Shown: positions 32,174-41,121, numbered from the stretch's first letter. The stretch: DNA of 64,000 bases from Paenibacillus tyrphae (GCF_027925525.1 NZ_BSDJ01000014.1:1-64000), one strand, 5' to 3'. The notes: a model not told the origin generated them from the sequence alone. A program made the numbers and translations.

Positions 32174-33166
32174 CTACCACAAAGCCTCGAACGGTTCGTA
32201 GCTTTTCTCGCCCATGAAATGCTTTTGCAGCTTGTATAGCTCCATGCGCAGCAGCCTGCGGTAACTAACCTCCTTATTCAGCTCCCGGTGCTTGATCGTC
32301 GTCTTTAACTTCCCTTCCCATTCGGTAATAAACAGCTTCCGGCCCTTTTCCGTAAGCAAGATGCCTCCCGTTTCTTTAACAAAATGCTCTTTCGTCAACT
32401 GCTTCTTGCCAATCAATGAAAACAACAGCCGATCCACAAGCACCGGCTTGAAAATCTCGGCCACATCCAAATTCAGCGAAAATCTCCGAAAATTCGTCGT
32501 ATGCAAATAACCGATCCGCGGGTCCAGGTGAGTATGATAAATTTCGCTCAGCACCTGCGTATACAGAATCGAATTGCCGAAGCTGATTAACGCATTAAGC
32601 TCGTTTTTGGGCGGACGTTTGGAACGTTGGCCGAACTTGAAATCCGGGTGATCCAAAATGATATCGAACGCCTTGTAGTAGCTCTCCCGAATATTCCCCT
32701 CGTACGCCATAAGCTCCGGTATCGTCCGGGCCGCAGCCGAATTCGCGACAAAGGCTTCAATTGTATCGATCGCCGCGCCGACATCCTTATTTCTCGAACG
32801 ATAATATTTCAGCACCCGCAAAATATTATGGGCAGCGCCACGGACAAACGCCTGCGCAATTTCGTAGCGCTTCACCTCGTCCGAATAGTACTCCGCCTGC
32901 TTGAGAATCATATACCCCGAATTGAGATGCTCCCGGGGATAAAAGCTGCCTGTATAATACCCATAATAGTTAAAAAAGTGCAAAATAATCTCTTTCTGCG
33001 AACAAAATTCGAGCAGCGACTTGTTCAAGTCGACCTCACCGAAAATCATCAACTCTTGCGTATCCTCTACCGGGATAAACTTCCGGCCCTCTTCGCCTTC
33101 AAAGTACAACGTATTGTCTTTGCGCTTCAATTCGCCGGATTGAAAAATATAAATGGTTTTCTTCAA
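32174..33166 (-). CDS. cas1: CRISPR integrase Cas1 (type I-B)
   Basis: The 330-residue protein has the usual Cas1 layout: N-terminal beta domain (TLYFEGEEGRKFIPVEDTQE) and a helical catalytic domain with the metal-binding Glu in AYEGNIRESYYKAF, His in LHTTNFRRFSLNLD and acidic residue in DVAEIFKPVLVDRL. It integrates prespacers at the leader-repeat junction with Cas2. The start is TTG 33166, 6 nt after GGAGGG. It lies 36 bp after cas4, in the same operon. Confidence 0.97.
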   Translation of the reverse strand: MKKTIYIFQSGELKRKDNTLYFEGEEGRKFIPVEDTQELMIFGEVDLNKSLLEFCSQKEIILHFFNYYGYYTGSFYPREHLNSGYMILKQAEYYSDEVKRYEIAQAFVRGAAHNILRVLKYYRSRNKDVGAAIDTIEAFVANSAAARTIPELMAYEGNIRESYYKAFDIILDHPDFKFGQRSKRPPKNELNALISFGNSILYTQVLSEIYHTHLDPRIGYLHTTNFRRFSLNLDVAEIFKPVLVDRLLFSLIGKKQLTKEHFVKETGGILLTEKGRKLFITEWEGKLKTTIKHRELNKEVSYRRLLRMELYKLQKHFMGEKSYEPFEALW

Positions 33167-33202
33167 AGATTTCCCTCCAGGCTCGGTGATTCATCCAGCA
33201 AG

Positions 33203-33742
33203 CTAAGCCCAACAAAACTCACGATAAGCACATTTCCCGCAAAATTTAATTTTTTCCGGCTTGGGCGGTACGTCTTGGTCGATGATGCGACGAATCTGCC
33301 GAATCGCTTCTTGAAGCTCAGCCACCCGAGCATCGTCCAATTGAACCGGCTCCTTGCGCCGTTCCTCCGGAAAACGCAGCTCGCCCCGCGCGTCAATTCC
33401 AGCAATTTTAAGCGTGTACAGGTAAAATAACAGCTGCATGGTGGCGCTTTTTAAATACGACGAGGTCTTCTTCACCTCGGCCACGACGAGTTCCCCTTGC
33501 TTGCTCGTCACGGTGTCCATCTTCACCGATTCCCACGCAACCTCTTTCTTCTCGCGGGCGTAGGTCTGCTCATGCAGGAATCGGCCCCAATCCATATTCT
33601 CATCCTGCTGGTCCGGCACAATCTGCCGGGACATCAGCCATACTTCGCGCCGGCAGATGTAATAGTACCAGATGAACGTACCGGTAATCCCTTGGATATG
33701 TTCGGCATCGCTTCCCATGTCCGGTGCTGTGGAGTCGTTCAT
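33203..33742 (-). CDS. cas4: CRISPR exonuclease Cas4
   Basis: This 179-residue RecB-type protein has the [4Fe-4S] cysteines: one near the N-terminus (YYICRREVWLM) and three at the end (FCGKCAYREFCWA). The nuclease core is GRFLHEQTYAREKK and GELVVAEVKKTSSYLKSATM, with the E-x-K motif (VAEVKKT). Cas4 trims prespacer ends and sets PAM orientation. ATG 33742 follows GGGAGGAG. Located between cas3 and cas1, the standard type I-B order. Confidence 0.95.
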   Translation of the reverse strand: MNDSTAPDMGSDAEHIQGITGTFIWYYYICRREVWLMSRQIVPDQQDENMDWGRFLHEQTYAREKKEVAWESVKMDTVTSKQGELVVAEVKKTSSYLKSATMQLLFYLYTLKIAGIDARGELRFPEERRKEPVQLDDARVAELQEAIRQIRRIIDQDVPPKPEKIKFCGKCAYREFCWA

Positions 33743-33766
33743 GGCCGTTCTCCTCCCATCCGTTAG

Positions 33767-36169
33767 TTACCAAATAAACGCCTCTTCATCGTTCGGATCG
33801 CGTATCCATCCCTTTCGCCGGTCATAGTATTGGTCTGCCTCTACCCACTCCGGGCGGATCAGGACAAAACCATACTCTAATTCCCGATTACGAACATAGC
33901 GGCAATCGACATCCATTTGAAATTGTCTCAGCTTCGTTTTGCAGCGCAAATAATTTTCACGTCTTCGGTTTAAATCTTTTTCTCTACATACATGTTCCAC
34001 GTAGTAATTCCAGAGCCAGACCGCTTTCCAGTTGTATTGGATATATACGGCAATCGTCCGGTTTTTCTTCGGAATAAGCGAGAAGTCCGACAGCTTGTCA
34101 AACTCCAGCTTTTGAAGCTGAACTAGCCTCTTGCGAGATTCGCCGTTTTCCTTTAGATAAAGCAGCTTTTCGTAGTACCTATCCACCATTTGCTGATAAA
34201 CTTTCTCCGGTATAGCTCCGCCACCATGTTCTGCCCGGAACTCCCTCATCGTTTCTAAGGCGATATAGGCATCCTGACCGTATACGATGGCCGAATCCGC
34301 CTTTCGGGAGCCTGCCTTTTGCAGCGGAATGACCGCCACGGGTTCTGGCGACAGCCTTCGGCCATGACGATTGCATCGCCCGGCGGCCTGAATGATCGAG
34401 TCCATCGGTCCCAGATCCCGGATCACACAATGGAAATCGACATCCACGCCCGCTTCGACCACCTGTGTAGAGATGAGTATTACAGGCAAACCGTTATCCA
34501 GTCGTTGACGTACTCGTTTCAATACCTTTTTACGATGTTCAAAGACCAGATTTGCGGATAAGTAGTAGACAACCTCGTCGCTATCGCCCCCTATTCGTTC
34601 GCAAAAGTAATCATATACCTGTGTCGAAGTGGCAATCGTATTGACGATAATAAGAGTCGAAGGAACCTTTTCCACCTCGGCGTGCGCTGCCTCCAGCCAT
34701 TCTTCCAGCTCCAAATAATGTTCGCTAAGCAAACGAATTTCCGTCCGGTTCATTTCGTCAAAAAAACTAGTATTCGGGTATTCCAGATGGTCCAACCATT
34801 CTACCGTATCGGAGTCAGGAAAGATTTTCGGCTGGGTGGCCGTTAACAGGATCCATTTGTTATCGAACTGCTTGCTGTAAGCCTTGCAAAGCTGCTCGGT
34901 GAGCAGCCAATAAGCAAACGGAATATTTTGCACCTCGTCCAAAATGACAATCGAACCCGCTAAATTATGAAGCTTCTTCAATTGCCGGTTCTGATTGCTT
35001 AGCATCGTATGCAGAAGTTGAACATAGGTAGTGACGATGACCTCGGACTCCCAGCTCTCGATAAACATTAACTGCCGGTCAAGCGAAAGCTCGTCCGTCC
35101 CATCCGCTTTTCCATATTCGATTTCGCTCATGTAGTGATGCTTTAATACGAGCTGGGAATTCGTTTTACCCTGCGTAATGACATTCTGTATTACAGCATA
35201 GTTTTGATCAATGATGCTTGTGAAAGGAAGTACGTAGATGATCCGGCGTGGCAGAGACCCTTCCTTGCTCAGGCGGTCCCGCAGCAGTAATGCTCCTTCC
35301 AGCGCAGCAAGTGTTTTTCCTGTGCCGGTGGGCGAGGTAAACGTATGGAACGATCTGGACAGTTCTATTCGCGAGACGTTCTCCGTCACAATCTGCTTGA
35401 CGAGATTGCGTTTCACGACCATCGCATCGTTTTTCTCCGCTGCCTTGGCAAACTGACGTATCCGGTAAGCTTCGACAAGCTCCGGAGAAAGTTGGCTTGG
35501 GGGTACGCTATCGTTTTCCGCTGCGCTATGTTTGTCCGCGTCAATCAGAAAAGAGAACGCCACCTGCACCATCAACGCTAAAGACAAGTCATACTCCGGA
35601 AGCTGGCGGAAAAATCTCGGTACAAAATTATGTTTTCCGCTTAGTTGGTTCATGTGTTCTTCGAAGTGGTCGAGGAAAGCAAGCAAATGAGGCGTAAGCT
35701 CCGGGAAAGACTGATGCAGATCTTGCTCAATTTCACGCAGATTGTGTGTAATATCCTGCAACTGGGCGGCGAGATAATTCTGCTTCGACGGGACCGTATC
35801 GGCAAAATCCCGCAAGTGGCTGTGATGCTGAACAATAATAAAATAAACGATCAATGGCAAATAATACTCAAGCTGCTTCCAATCCGTAGCGGAAGACCAA
35901 CTCTGCTCCCGTACATACGAACCGAATAAAGCACCAAGCAGCGAATGATAGCTTTCTTTCCCGATGCTGCGATCCCCGGCAAGATGCTTTTGAAAGAAGC
36001 TTGTATACTTGCCGAAATCGTGACAGGAAGCAAGAAGGCGGAGCAGGCGCATCCACGCATCCCGCTCCGCTTCTTCTATCGGAGTTCGCTCAAGCATCGA
36101 AAGCACACGTCGATGAACATCCTGTACATGATCGGATAATTCCCGTTCCGGATGAGAACGAAAACGCAT
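33767..36169 (-). CDS. cas3: CRISPR helicase-nuclease Cas3 (HD domain N-terminal)
   Basis: The 800-residue protein begins with the HD nuclease domain (LASCHDFGKYTSFFQKHLAG, about residue 50) and continues into an SF2 helicase: Walker A TSPTGTGKTLAALEG (about residue 277), motif II VILDEVQN, motif III LTATQP, and motif VI QAAGRCNRHGRR. It is recruited by target-bound Cascade and degrades the target DNA. No key residue seems missing. GGAGGTTGAACTT precedes ATG 36169. It lies 38 bp after cas5. Confidence 0.97.
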   Translation of the reverse strand: MRFRSHPERELSDHVQDVHRRVLSMLERTPIEEAERDAWMRLLRLLASCHDFGKYTSFFQKHLAGDRSIGKESYHSLLGALFGSYVREQSWSSATDWKQLEYYLPLIVYFIIVQHHSHLRDFADTVPSKQNYLAAQLQDITHNLREIEQDLHQSFPELTPHLLAFLDHFEEHMNQLSGKHNFVPRFFRQLPEYDLSLALMVQVAFSFLIDADKHSAAENDSVPPSQLSPELVEAYRIRQFAKAAEKNDAMVVKRNLVKQIVTENVSRIELSRSFHTFTSPTGTGKTLAALEGALLLRDRLSKEGSLPRRIIYVLPFTSIIDQNYAVIQNVITQGKTNSQLVLKHHYMSEIEYGKADGTDELSLDRQLMFIESWESEVIVTTYVQLLHTMLSNQNRQLKKLHNLAGSIVILDEVQNIPFAYWLLTEQLCKAYSKQFDNKWILLTATQPKIFPDSDTVEWLDHLEYPNTSFFDEMNRTEIRLLSEHYLELEEWLEAAHAEVEKVPSTLIIVNTIATSTQVYDYFCERIGGDSDEVVYYLSANLVFEHRKKVLKRVRQRLDNGLPVILISTQVVEAGVDVDFHCVIRDLGPMDSIIQAAGRCNRHGRRLSPEPVAVIPLQKAGSRKADSAIVYGQDAYIALETMREFRAEHGGGAIPEKVYQQMVDRYYEKLLYLKENGESRKRLVQLQKLEFDKLSDFSLIPKKNRTIAVYIQYNWKAVWLWNYYVEHVCREKDLNRRRENYLRCKTKLRQFQMDVDCRYVRNRELEYGFVLIRPEWVEADQYYDRRKGWIRDPNDEEAFIW

Positions 36170-36207
36170 AAGTTCAACCTCCTCGACGCTTGGATGATCG
36201 CAGTAAT

Positions 36208-36978
36208 CTATTCCCGGCTCGTAAGCGGTAATATATACAGCGGCTCGTCATTGATCCGCAGGCGATATACTCTATGCTTCACCCTTGCCGTAATGGGATG
36301 GCCGTTCGGTTCGTAGATGACTTGAGCGACTCCAGTCAAACGACGTTCGGCGGCAAAGTCGCAAGGGATACGGTCCCGCATGTATTTTCTTACCTGGCCC
36401 CCTTCTCCTGCTTGCACATAGAAGATATCCTGCAATTGCTCGATCGGGCAGACGGTGGAGATTTCAATAAGCTCATCGGACTCGTCCACATGCTCCAATT
36501 CGAATTCGCCGATCCAACGAACATGGCCCAGCGCCTCGCTAAGTCCGAGATAGATAGGATAATACGTTTGATTCTCTTTGAGCAGACTGCTCAACTTCTC
36601 CAGCAGTGCTTCATCGCGATGGGAGAAATAAATCCTGTAGCCTACTTCCCCTTTGCCGACGCCGTCAATGTTCGTCACCCATTCCACCGGAATTTGCATC
36701 GGACCTGCGGAGCCGTTCAAATCTTTCGTCCCTTTGACCCACATGTAATTGACGGTCTGACTCATCCGTTTGACAGGCTCCATAATCTGTACGCAGACAA
36801 AGGCTTGCTCCTCGCTCATCAGCTCATAATAGCTGTCCCTTTCCATCCCCAGAATAGCGGCGATCATCCCGCACGCTGTTGTTCTCGGGGGAAATTCGTA
36901 GCTGAGCGAGGTCGAGTTGGCGTAAAACTTGCGGAAATGCGCGAAATTCCCCCGCACTTCAAAAACGACCGTTTTCAT
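36208..36978 (-). CDS. cas5: Cascade subunit Cas5 (type I-B)
   Basis: The start MKTVVFEVRGNFAHFRKFYA is the typical Cas5 RAMP beta-1, and the loop SLSYEFPPRTTACGMIAAIL is the Cas5 hallmark (P-P-x-T-A-x-G-x-I). The 256 residues match family length. Cas5 caps the crRNA 5' handle. The gene is 8 bp after cas7 and 38 bp before cas3, within the operon. GGTTAGGTGAG precedes the ATG. Confidence 0.95.
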   Translation of the reverse strand: MKTVVFEVRGNFAHFRKFYANSTSLSYEFPPRTTACGMIAAILGMERDSYYELMSEEQAFVCVQIMEPVKRMSQTVNYMWVKGTKDLNGSAGPMQIPVEWVTNIDGVGKGEVGYRIYFSHRDEALLEKLSSLLKENQTYYPIYLGLSEALGHVRWIGEFELEHVDESDELIEISTVCPIEQLQDIFYVQAGEGGQVRKYMRDRIPCDFAAERRLTGVAQVIYEPNGHPITARVKHRVYRLRINDEPLYILPLTSRE

Positions 36979-36986
36979 AAGCTCAC

Positions 36987-37907
36987 CTAACCGTCGATGC
37001 GTTGCAATTTGGTCTGTAGTGCGGAAGGAAGCAATTCGCTAAACGCACCTGTTGCGCCCTGAGAGCTAACTTTCAAATCCGTATCTTCCCATAGATGGAT
37101 ACGGTGAATCTTGTCCTTGACGTGCTCCAGCTTCGTCATTAACCGTTCCGCATTCAGCTCAACGTCATTGATCTGGTTGAGTGAGTCCCCCAGCGGATCA
37201 AGCTTGTCACGCCAATCTCCGATCAAGGTCAGATCGTCCACATATTCTACACGCATATAGAGTCGGGGGCTTTGGCCAATTTTGCTGCGGGTTGCCAGAA
37301 GCGGAATAGATCTCACTATCGCCTCATCCAGCAGCCGTACATCGTCCTCGGTCAATCTGGTCCACTGTGCCCGTTTCCCGCTGATAAGCCCATAGAAAGA
37401 CAAGAACGAATAAACGACCCGGTAATCCCGGCCCATCGTGCCTTGGCCCTGTTCGCCCGTCGAGCTGAAATGCGTGGTAATCGTGCTTTCCATGACCGTT
37501 ACCGGATTGAGCGAATAGCCCCAAGAGAACTGCACCGGCCCCGTAAACGTAAGCGGCATCCCTTTCACCGCCATCGTCGCCCCGAATAAGCGCACATCGA
37601 TTAGTTGATCGAGCAACCATGCTTCATGCTCTGCGTTCCAGGTTTTCTTGTCCACCTTCCCCGGAAGCTCCGCCAGCAGAGGTTCGAGCCGTTTCTCGGC
37701 ATTGACGGTTTTGCCGTCCACCTTCCCAACATACAGCGATTTACCTTGCAGCTCCAAGTAATCGCGGATATAGCGCTTGAGCCGAACATCGGAAACCAGA
37801 TTGCGCTTCGACTCGTAATCCATCCGCGGCCGGTTCTCATCATCAACGTTTCCATTCGGGTTGGTCATCTTGGCATCATACAGAAACAAGATTTCACTAT
37901 TTTTCAT
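36987..37907 (-). CDS. cas7: Cascade backbone subunit Cas7 (Csh2-type)
   Basis: The N-terminal KNSEILFLYDAKMTNPNGNV with DDENRPRM is the Csh2-type Cas7 signature, and VRLFGATMAVKG plus GPVQFSWGYSLNPV are the conserved core. It forms the helical crRNA-binding backbone of Cascade, whose finger inserts cause every sixth guide base to flip out. I chose ATG 37907, which has better spacing to GAGGAG than ATG 37913. The gene starts inside the cas8b 3' end. Confidence 0.96.
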   Translation of the reverse strand: MKNSEILFLYDAKMTNPNGNVDDENRPRMDYESKRNLVSDVRLKRYIRDYLELQGKSLYVGKVDGKTVNAEKRLEPLLAELPGKVDKKTWNAEHEAWLLDQLIDVRLFGATMAVKGMPLTFTGPVQFSWGYSLNPVTVMESTITTHFSSTGEQGQGTMGRDYRVVYSFLSFYGLISGKRAQWTRLTEDDVRLLDEAIVRSIPLLATRSKIGQSPRLYMRVEYVDDLTLIGDWRDKLDPLGDSLNQINDVELNAERLMTKLEHVKDKIHRIHLWEDTDLKVSSQGATGAFSELLPSALQTKLQRIDG

Positions 37908-39960
37908 CGTCATGCTCCTCTTCGTCTAAGATATGATCGGCATCGACCGTCCGGTATTCGTCCGCTGCTTGTCCTCCGTTATACTCGCGCGGTTTCATGC
38001 TGATCCCAACCTGAAAGGTATATCCGGATAAAATGTAGTGAACCGTTTCCTGCTCGTTCAATTTCCATTGTCGCGTGATCGAAAATCCGGATAAATCGAG
38101 CAGCCGAGTCAACTCGGAATAAAAAGCGTCAAATCGGTATCGTGGAAAGTATTCATATGCTTTGCGATAGTATTCGGCCTTTTCGAACACCTCTGCTATC
38201 AGCCTTTGCAAAAGATGCTCGGATATCCCCTTAAAGTTAACCTTCTGCATAATAGGCTTGGATTTAAGCTTCGCCTGCTGCGCATCGGCGACGAATTTGA
38301 TCGCGCCCCCCAGCAAAAACATAGCGGCTCTCGCCTCGTCAAAGCCGGAAGCTTGAATATGCTCCTGCTCCTTTTCTAGTCCCGACAATAATTCAATCGC
38401 CATACCGCCTGCCCCTTCCCGCTTCAAATTCCCGATTTCCTCCAGCCAGCGTATATAATGCATTTGTTCCCAGATCAAGCGTATCCATGCAAAATCGCTG
38501 CTCGGCTCGTTAGACAAACCTCGCTTATTACCGATCTGAAGGCCGCCTGTCGTTCCGTGGTATACCCTTCCCAGCAGGGCGACAAACGCTTCGATCAGCT
38601 CCCGTCGGTCAAGCTTGCGGCCGGACAAGATCGAATCATAGAGCTGCATTAACATCTGCGAATTTTTGACCTTTCCCTTGCCGTCCACCTGCAGCGGAAT
38701 CATATAATACAAGCTTTCCAGCGAAGGTCTGTTGGCACGAAAATGTTCAGCGATACCCCGAAAATATTCGCGGACTTCCTCTCCCTTATCTAGCATGAGC
38801 GTGATCCGGCTTGGAGAGATATCTTTCACATGACGATAGACCTTAAATTCACTTTTATTTTCTTCGAAAAATAAAAGATTGATCAGCATTTGGGTCCGAA
38901 TGCCGTCCAAAGATTCGATTGCGCTTAGTTCTTTTTTCAGGCCTTCTTCGATCTTTCGGGCTTCCTTCTGAGTCGCTAGTGCGCGCACATCGCTGTATAC
39001 TTCATTAATCGTTTCCCGTATTTCTGCGGCCTCGTAGGCAGCCGAATCGAGAAATTCCGGAATCATATAGACATTAAAGGAACCGATACGCAGCCGCAGC
39101 CGGTTCATGATGTACCGTTCGCCTAACAGAAGCTGCCAGACTCCCGTGCGGCTCAATTGAAAATTGCGTTCGAATCTTCCTGACAAGTAACTCGAGAAAT
39201 TTAATTTATCCGTGATGTAATATTTGAATTTGAATTTCGTTAAGTCGGCGCTGACTTCGGCTTGCTGTCCTGTCACGCAGCAGACGCCTTCCTGCGCTTT
39301 ATCGAACATCGATACCTGATCGTCAAGCACCGCGCGGATATAATCGGGGTGTCGGGCAATCAGTTGACCATCGATGCTAAATGCAAACAAATCGATCTGT
39401 TCCGGCGCAATTTGCCTCTCTCTTTTGACCCAATCCAGCAATTCTTTCGCTACAAGGCCGGGCCGTTCTTTGTCGGCTGCTTCGCTGCGAATTTTGTCCG
39501 TGAATCCGGCATTTGTTATGCCGACGGCTTCGAGGTCCAATAAATAACGATAGCGGTTCTTCGAGTCCAGCTCCATATCCAAGACAAAATAATCTGAGAG
39601 TACTTGCCGGATGCTGTCGCCCAGCGGAGAATTCCCCGGCAGCTTGTCCAGCACGGCGGGCAGCACCTGAGAACAAAGATGCCGAAGATCATGTCCCGTC
39701 GTATGATACTGCAATCCCGCAGCCGGAACGATCCCGATATAATGAAGTCGCTGCGGCGTGTAATCGGAATCTTCCCGTCGTGTATTGAATTCAGGGAGCT
39801 GTATGGTGCATTTTTTGGATTTTGTCGAAAAATCAAGAATCAAATAGTGAGCTTGTCCCTTCATGCTGTCCGGCCGCCGAAAGCGGACCAAGGAACGAAT
39901 CAACTGCTGCGGGTCTTCGCTGTACTGCAGTTTTCCCAATGAAGCGATAGCATCGATCAT
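37897..39960 (-). CDS. cas8b: Cascade large subunit Cas8b (Csh1-type)
   Basis: The 687-residue protein carries the Cas8b/Csh1 marks: the cysteine motif EGVCCVTGQQAEV (about residue 228), preceded by the N-terminal segment QAHYLILDFS and followed by KYYITDKLNFSSYLSG, and the C-terminal helical domain (HYIRWLEEIGNLKREGAGGM). Cas8b recognises the PAM and stabilises the R-loop. It overlaps cas7 by 11 nt; GAGAGGGGGG precedes ATG 39960. A 107-bp gap separates it from cas6. Confidence 0.95.
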   Translation of the reverse strand: MIDAIASLGKLQYSEDPQQLIRSLVRFRRPDSMKGQAHYLILDFSTKSKKCTIQLPEFNTRREDSDYTPQRLHYIGIVPAAGLQYHTTGHDLRHLCSQVLPAVLDKLPGNSPLGDSIRQVLSDYFVLDMELDSKNRYRYLLDLEAVGITNAGFTDKIRSEAADKERPGLVAKELLDWVKRERQIAPEQIDLFAFSIDGQLIARHPDYIRAVLDDQVSMFDKAQEGVCCVTGQQAEVSADLTKFKFKYYITDKLNFSSYLSGRFERNFQLSRTGVWQLLLGERYIMNRLRLRIGSFNVYMIPEFLDSAAYEAAEIRETINEVYSDVRALATQKEARKIEEGLKKELSAIESLDGIRTQMLINLLFFEENKSEFKVYRHVKDISPSRITLMLDKGEEVREYFRGIAEHFRANRPSLESLYYMIPLQVDGKGKVKNSQMLMQLYDSILSGRKLDRRELIEAFVALLGRVYHGTTGGLQIGNKRGLSNEPSSDFAWIRLIWEQMHYIRWLEEIGNLKREGAGGMAIELLSGLEKEQEHIQASGFDEARAAMFLLGGAIKFVADAQQAKLKSKPIMQKVNFKGISEHLLQRLIAEVFEKAEYYRKAYEYFPRYRFDAFYSELTRLLDLSGFSITRQWKLNEQETVHYILSGYTFQVGISMKPREYNGGQAADEYRTVDADHILDEEEHDDEK

Positions 39961-40067
39961 TGGACGCCCCCCTCTCTTGTTTATCGCGCCACATGACTAT
40001 CATACCATATAAACCAACTATTGGAATATTTGGATCAGTCTTTTATCCTGGTTTTTTTCGAATTTTG

Positions 40068-40823
40068 TCACATCTCCGCCTTTGTGTCCAGATGATTCGC
40101 CACGGTGAATAACCCTGCCCCGTTGGATGACTTGGCCCCTAAACCAACATCGTAAACAAGCTTCAGAAGCTCCAGATCTCCTTGCAGAATAAATTCGCCT
40201 AGCCAACCTTTGATGATTGTTTTTTTGAACGAAAAAATGACTTGTTTGGGATGCCGCTTATCAAGAGGAGTAAGGGTGAGTGTGCGGTCAAGCGGATCTT
40301 GGCCGAAGATGGCTTCGTATTTCTTGCGGGCATTGGCAGCAATCAGTTCGCTGAAGTCATCTTCGGTGGGAGCGTAAAAGTAGGTCTTACGTTTATCATT
40401 ATGCATGAACGTGCTATACATCGTAACGGGAGTGAGAAAACGTATCCTCATGCACTCGCTGATCTTTTCTTCGATCTGCTCGACGGAAAGGACGGTTGTC
40501 CGCTGATGTCCGATCATCACGTAATCTTTGGTAAATAATGAGGAGACGAGTTCTTTCATCAACTGTTCGTCGCAGGTGGAGAACAAGAAGGAGACCGGGG
40601 AGCTGAATGTGAGTTTCCCTTCGGATGCGGTGTGCTTCCCTTGCAGCCTGGAAAAGCAGAAGCCTTTGAAATTGCGGTTCTCGTATTTGTAGCCCTCGTT
40701 ATGAAGGTGTTCGCGATATTGCTCGTTGCGAATGCTGGCGTAGATTAGTCCGTGCAGCAGTTCGAAATGATGTATCGGCACGATCAGTTGGCCGGGGAAT
40801 TGGAGCGTTATTTTGACTCGCAG
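40068..40823 (-). CDS. cas6: CRISPR endoribonuclease Cas6, probable CTG start
   Basis: The protein is a two-RAMP Cas6 with the C-terminal Gly-rich loop GLGAKSSNGAGLFTV and His residues near the N-terminus (PIHHFELLHGLIYASI). It cuts pre-crRNA 3' of the repeat stem, leaving an 8-nt handle. The first beta strand, RVKITLQFPGQLIV, lies upstream of the first usual start (GTG 40781). The only codon well placed for AGGTG (40831-40835) is CTG 40821-40823, 7 nt away, so I extend the gene there. If GTG 40781 is used instead, the product lacks a core strand. It is the first gene of the cas operon. Confidence 0.88.
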   Translation of the reverse strand: MRVKITLQFPGQLIVPIHHFELLHGLIYASIRNEQYREHLHNEGYKYENRNFKGFCFSRLQGKHTASEGKLTFSSPVSFLFSTCDEQLMKELVSSLFTKDYVMIGHQRTTVLSVEQIEEKISECMRIRFLTPVTMYSTFMHNDKRKTYFYAPTEDDFSELIAANARKKYEAIFGQDPLDRTLTLTPLDKRHPKQVIFSFKKTIIKGWLGEFILQGDLELLKLVYDVGLGAKSSNGAGLFTVANHLDTKAEM

Positions 40824-40845
40824 AGGGAATCACCTGTTTTCTTTA

Positions 40846-40864
40846 TTATTATTTCTCTTTGATA
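40846..40864 (+). promoter_or_regulatory. Predicted target site of the crRNA-like RNA in the cas leader
   Basis: The plus-strand 19-mer here, read left to right, matches the spacer of the crRNA-like unit (41004 down to 40986) at 16 positions. Mismatches fall at positions 6, 12 and 18 from the seed end. The three bases before it are TTA, a possible type I-B PAM. The site begins just after the predicted cas start point and lies before the cas6 ribosome site, where a bound Cascade would block transcription. Confidence 0.75.
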
Positions 40865-40871
40865 TGATCCC

Positions 40872-40899
40872 ATTATATAACACAAAGTGAAATCATCAA
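40872..40899 (-). promoter_or_regulatory. Promoter of the cas operon
   Basis: Minus strand: -35 TTGATG (40894-40899), 16-bp spacer, -10 TATAAT (40872-40877). Predicted start near 40865, about 40 nt before cas6. Confidence 0.75.
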
Positions 40900-40910
40900 C
40901 ATAAAATCCA

Positions 40911-41048
40911 AAAAAAAAAAAAAAAAAAGAGGCGCAAAGAACATCAGTTCCAAGCGCCAATTTTCCTTATAGGTAGATGCGCAGCTGTCAAAAAGAAAAA
41001 ATAAGTTTCAACTCCTGCACAGGTAACTCAATTCGTCATCACTTTTAA
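40911..41048 (-). ncRNA. crRNA-like Cas-regulating RNA (CreR-type candidate)
   Basis: The minus-strand unit has all parts of a stand-alone mini-CRISPR. Degenerate repeat 1 (41005-41034) keeps TTACCT, AGGA and a 3' GTTGAAAC handle; its stem is CCTG/CAGG. Next is a 19-nt spacer (40986-41004). Degenerate repeat 2 keeps the 13-nt core TACCTATAAGGAA (40963-40975). A terminator follows (GGCGC...GCGCC hairpin at 40931-40958, then ~20 Ts to 40911). A good promoter lies just upstream. The spacer matches the cas 5' leader with mismatches only at positions 6, 12 and 18. I infer that Cas6 processes it and Cascade uses it to repress cas. Published CreR/CreA RNAs have the same architecture. Confidence 0.8.
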
Positions 41049-41054
41049 CAATGT

Positions 41055-41083
41055 ATTATAGACAAACAATGCAATGTTTTCAA
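41055..41083 (-). promoter_or_regulatory. Promoter of the crRNA-like RNA
   Basis: Minus strand: -35 TTGAAA (41078-41083), 17-bp spacer, -10 TATAAT (41055-41060); start point near 41048, about 14 nt before degenerate repeat 1. The same bases give TATTAT on the plus strand, so a weak divergent promoter for the toxin could overlap. Confidence 0.75.
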
Positions 41084-41121
41084 GGAAAGCATGATTTCAT
41101 TCTCCCGAGAGGAGTGGTTTC

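Noticed and set aside
40909-40930. Long A-run upstream of cas6 as an assembly artefact or UP element
   Set aside because: On the minus strand it is the T-tail of the crRNA-like RNA terminator, directly after a GC-rich stem, which explains it.
40986-41121. A classic CreTA toxin-guard pair (Cascade-guided RNA repressing the toxin)
   Set aside because: The spacer seed TTATT...TTTCT finds no match in the toxin promoter or start region; the clear match is in the cas leader, so I call the RNA a cas regulator.
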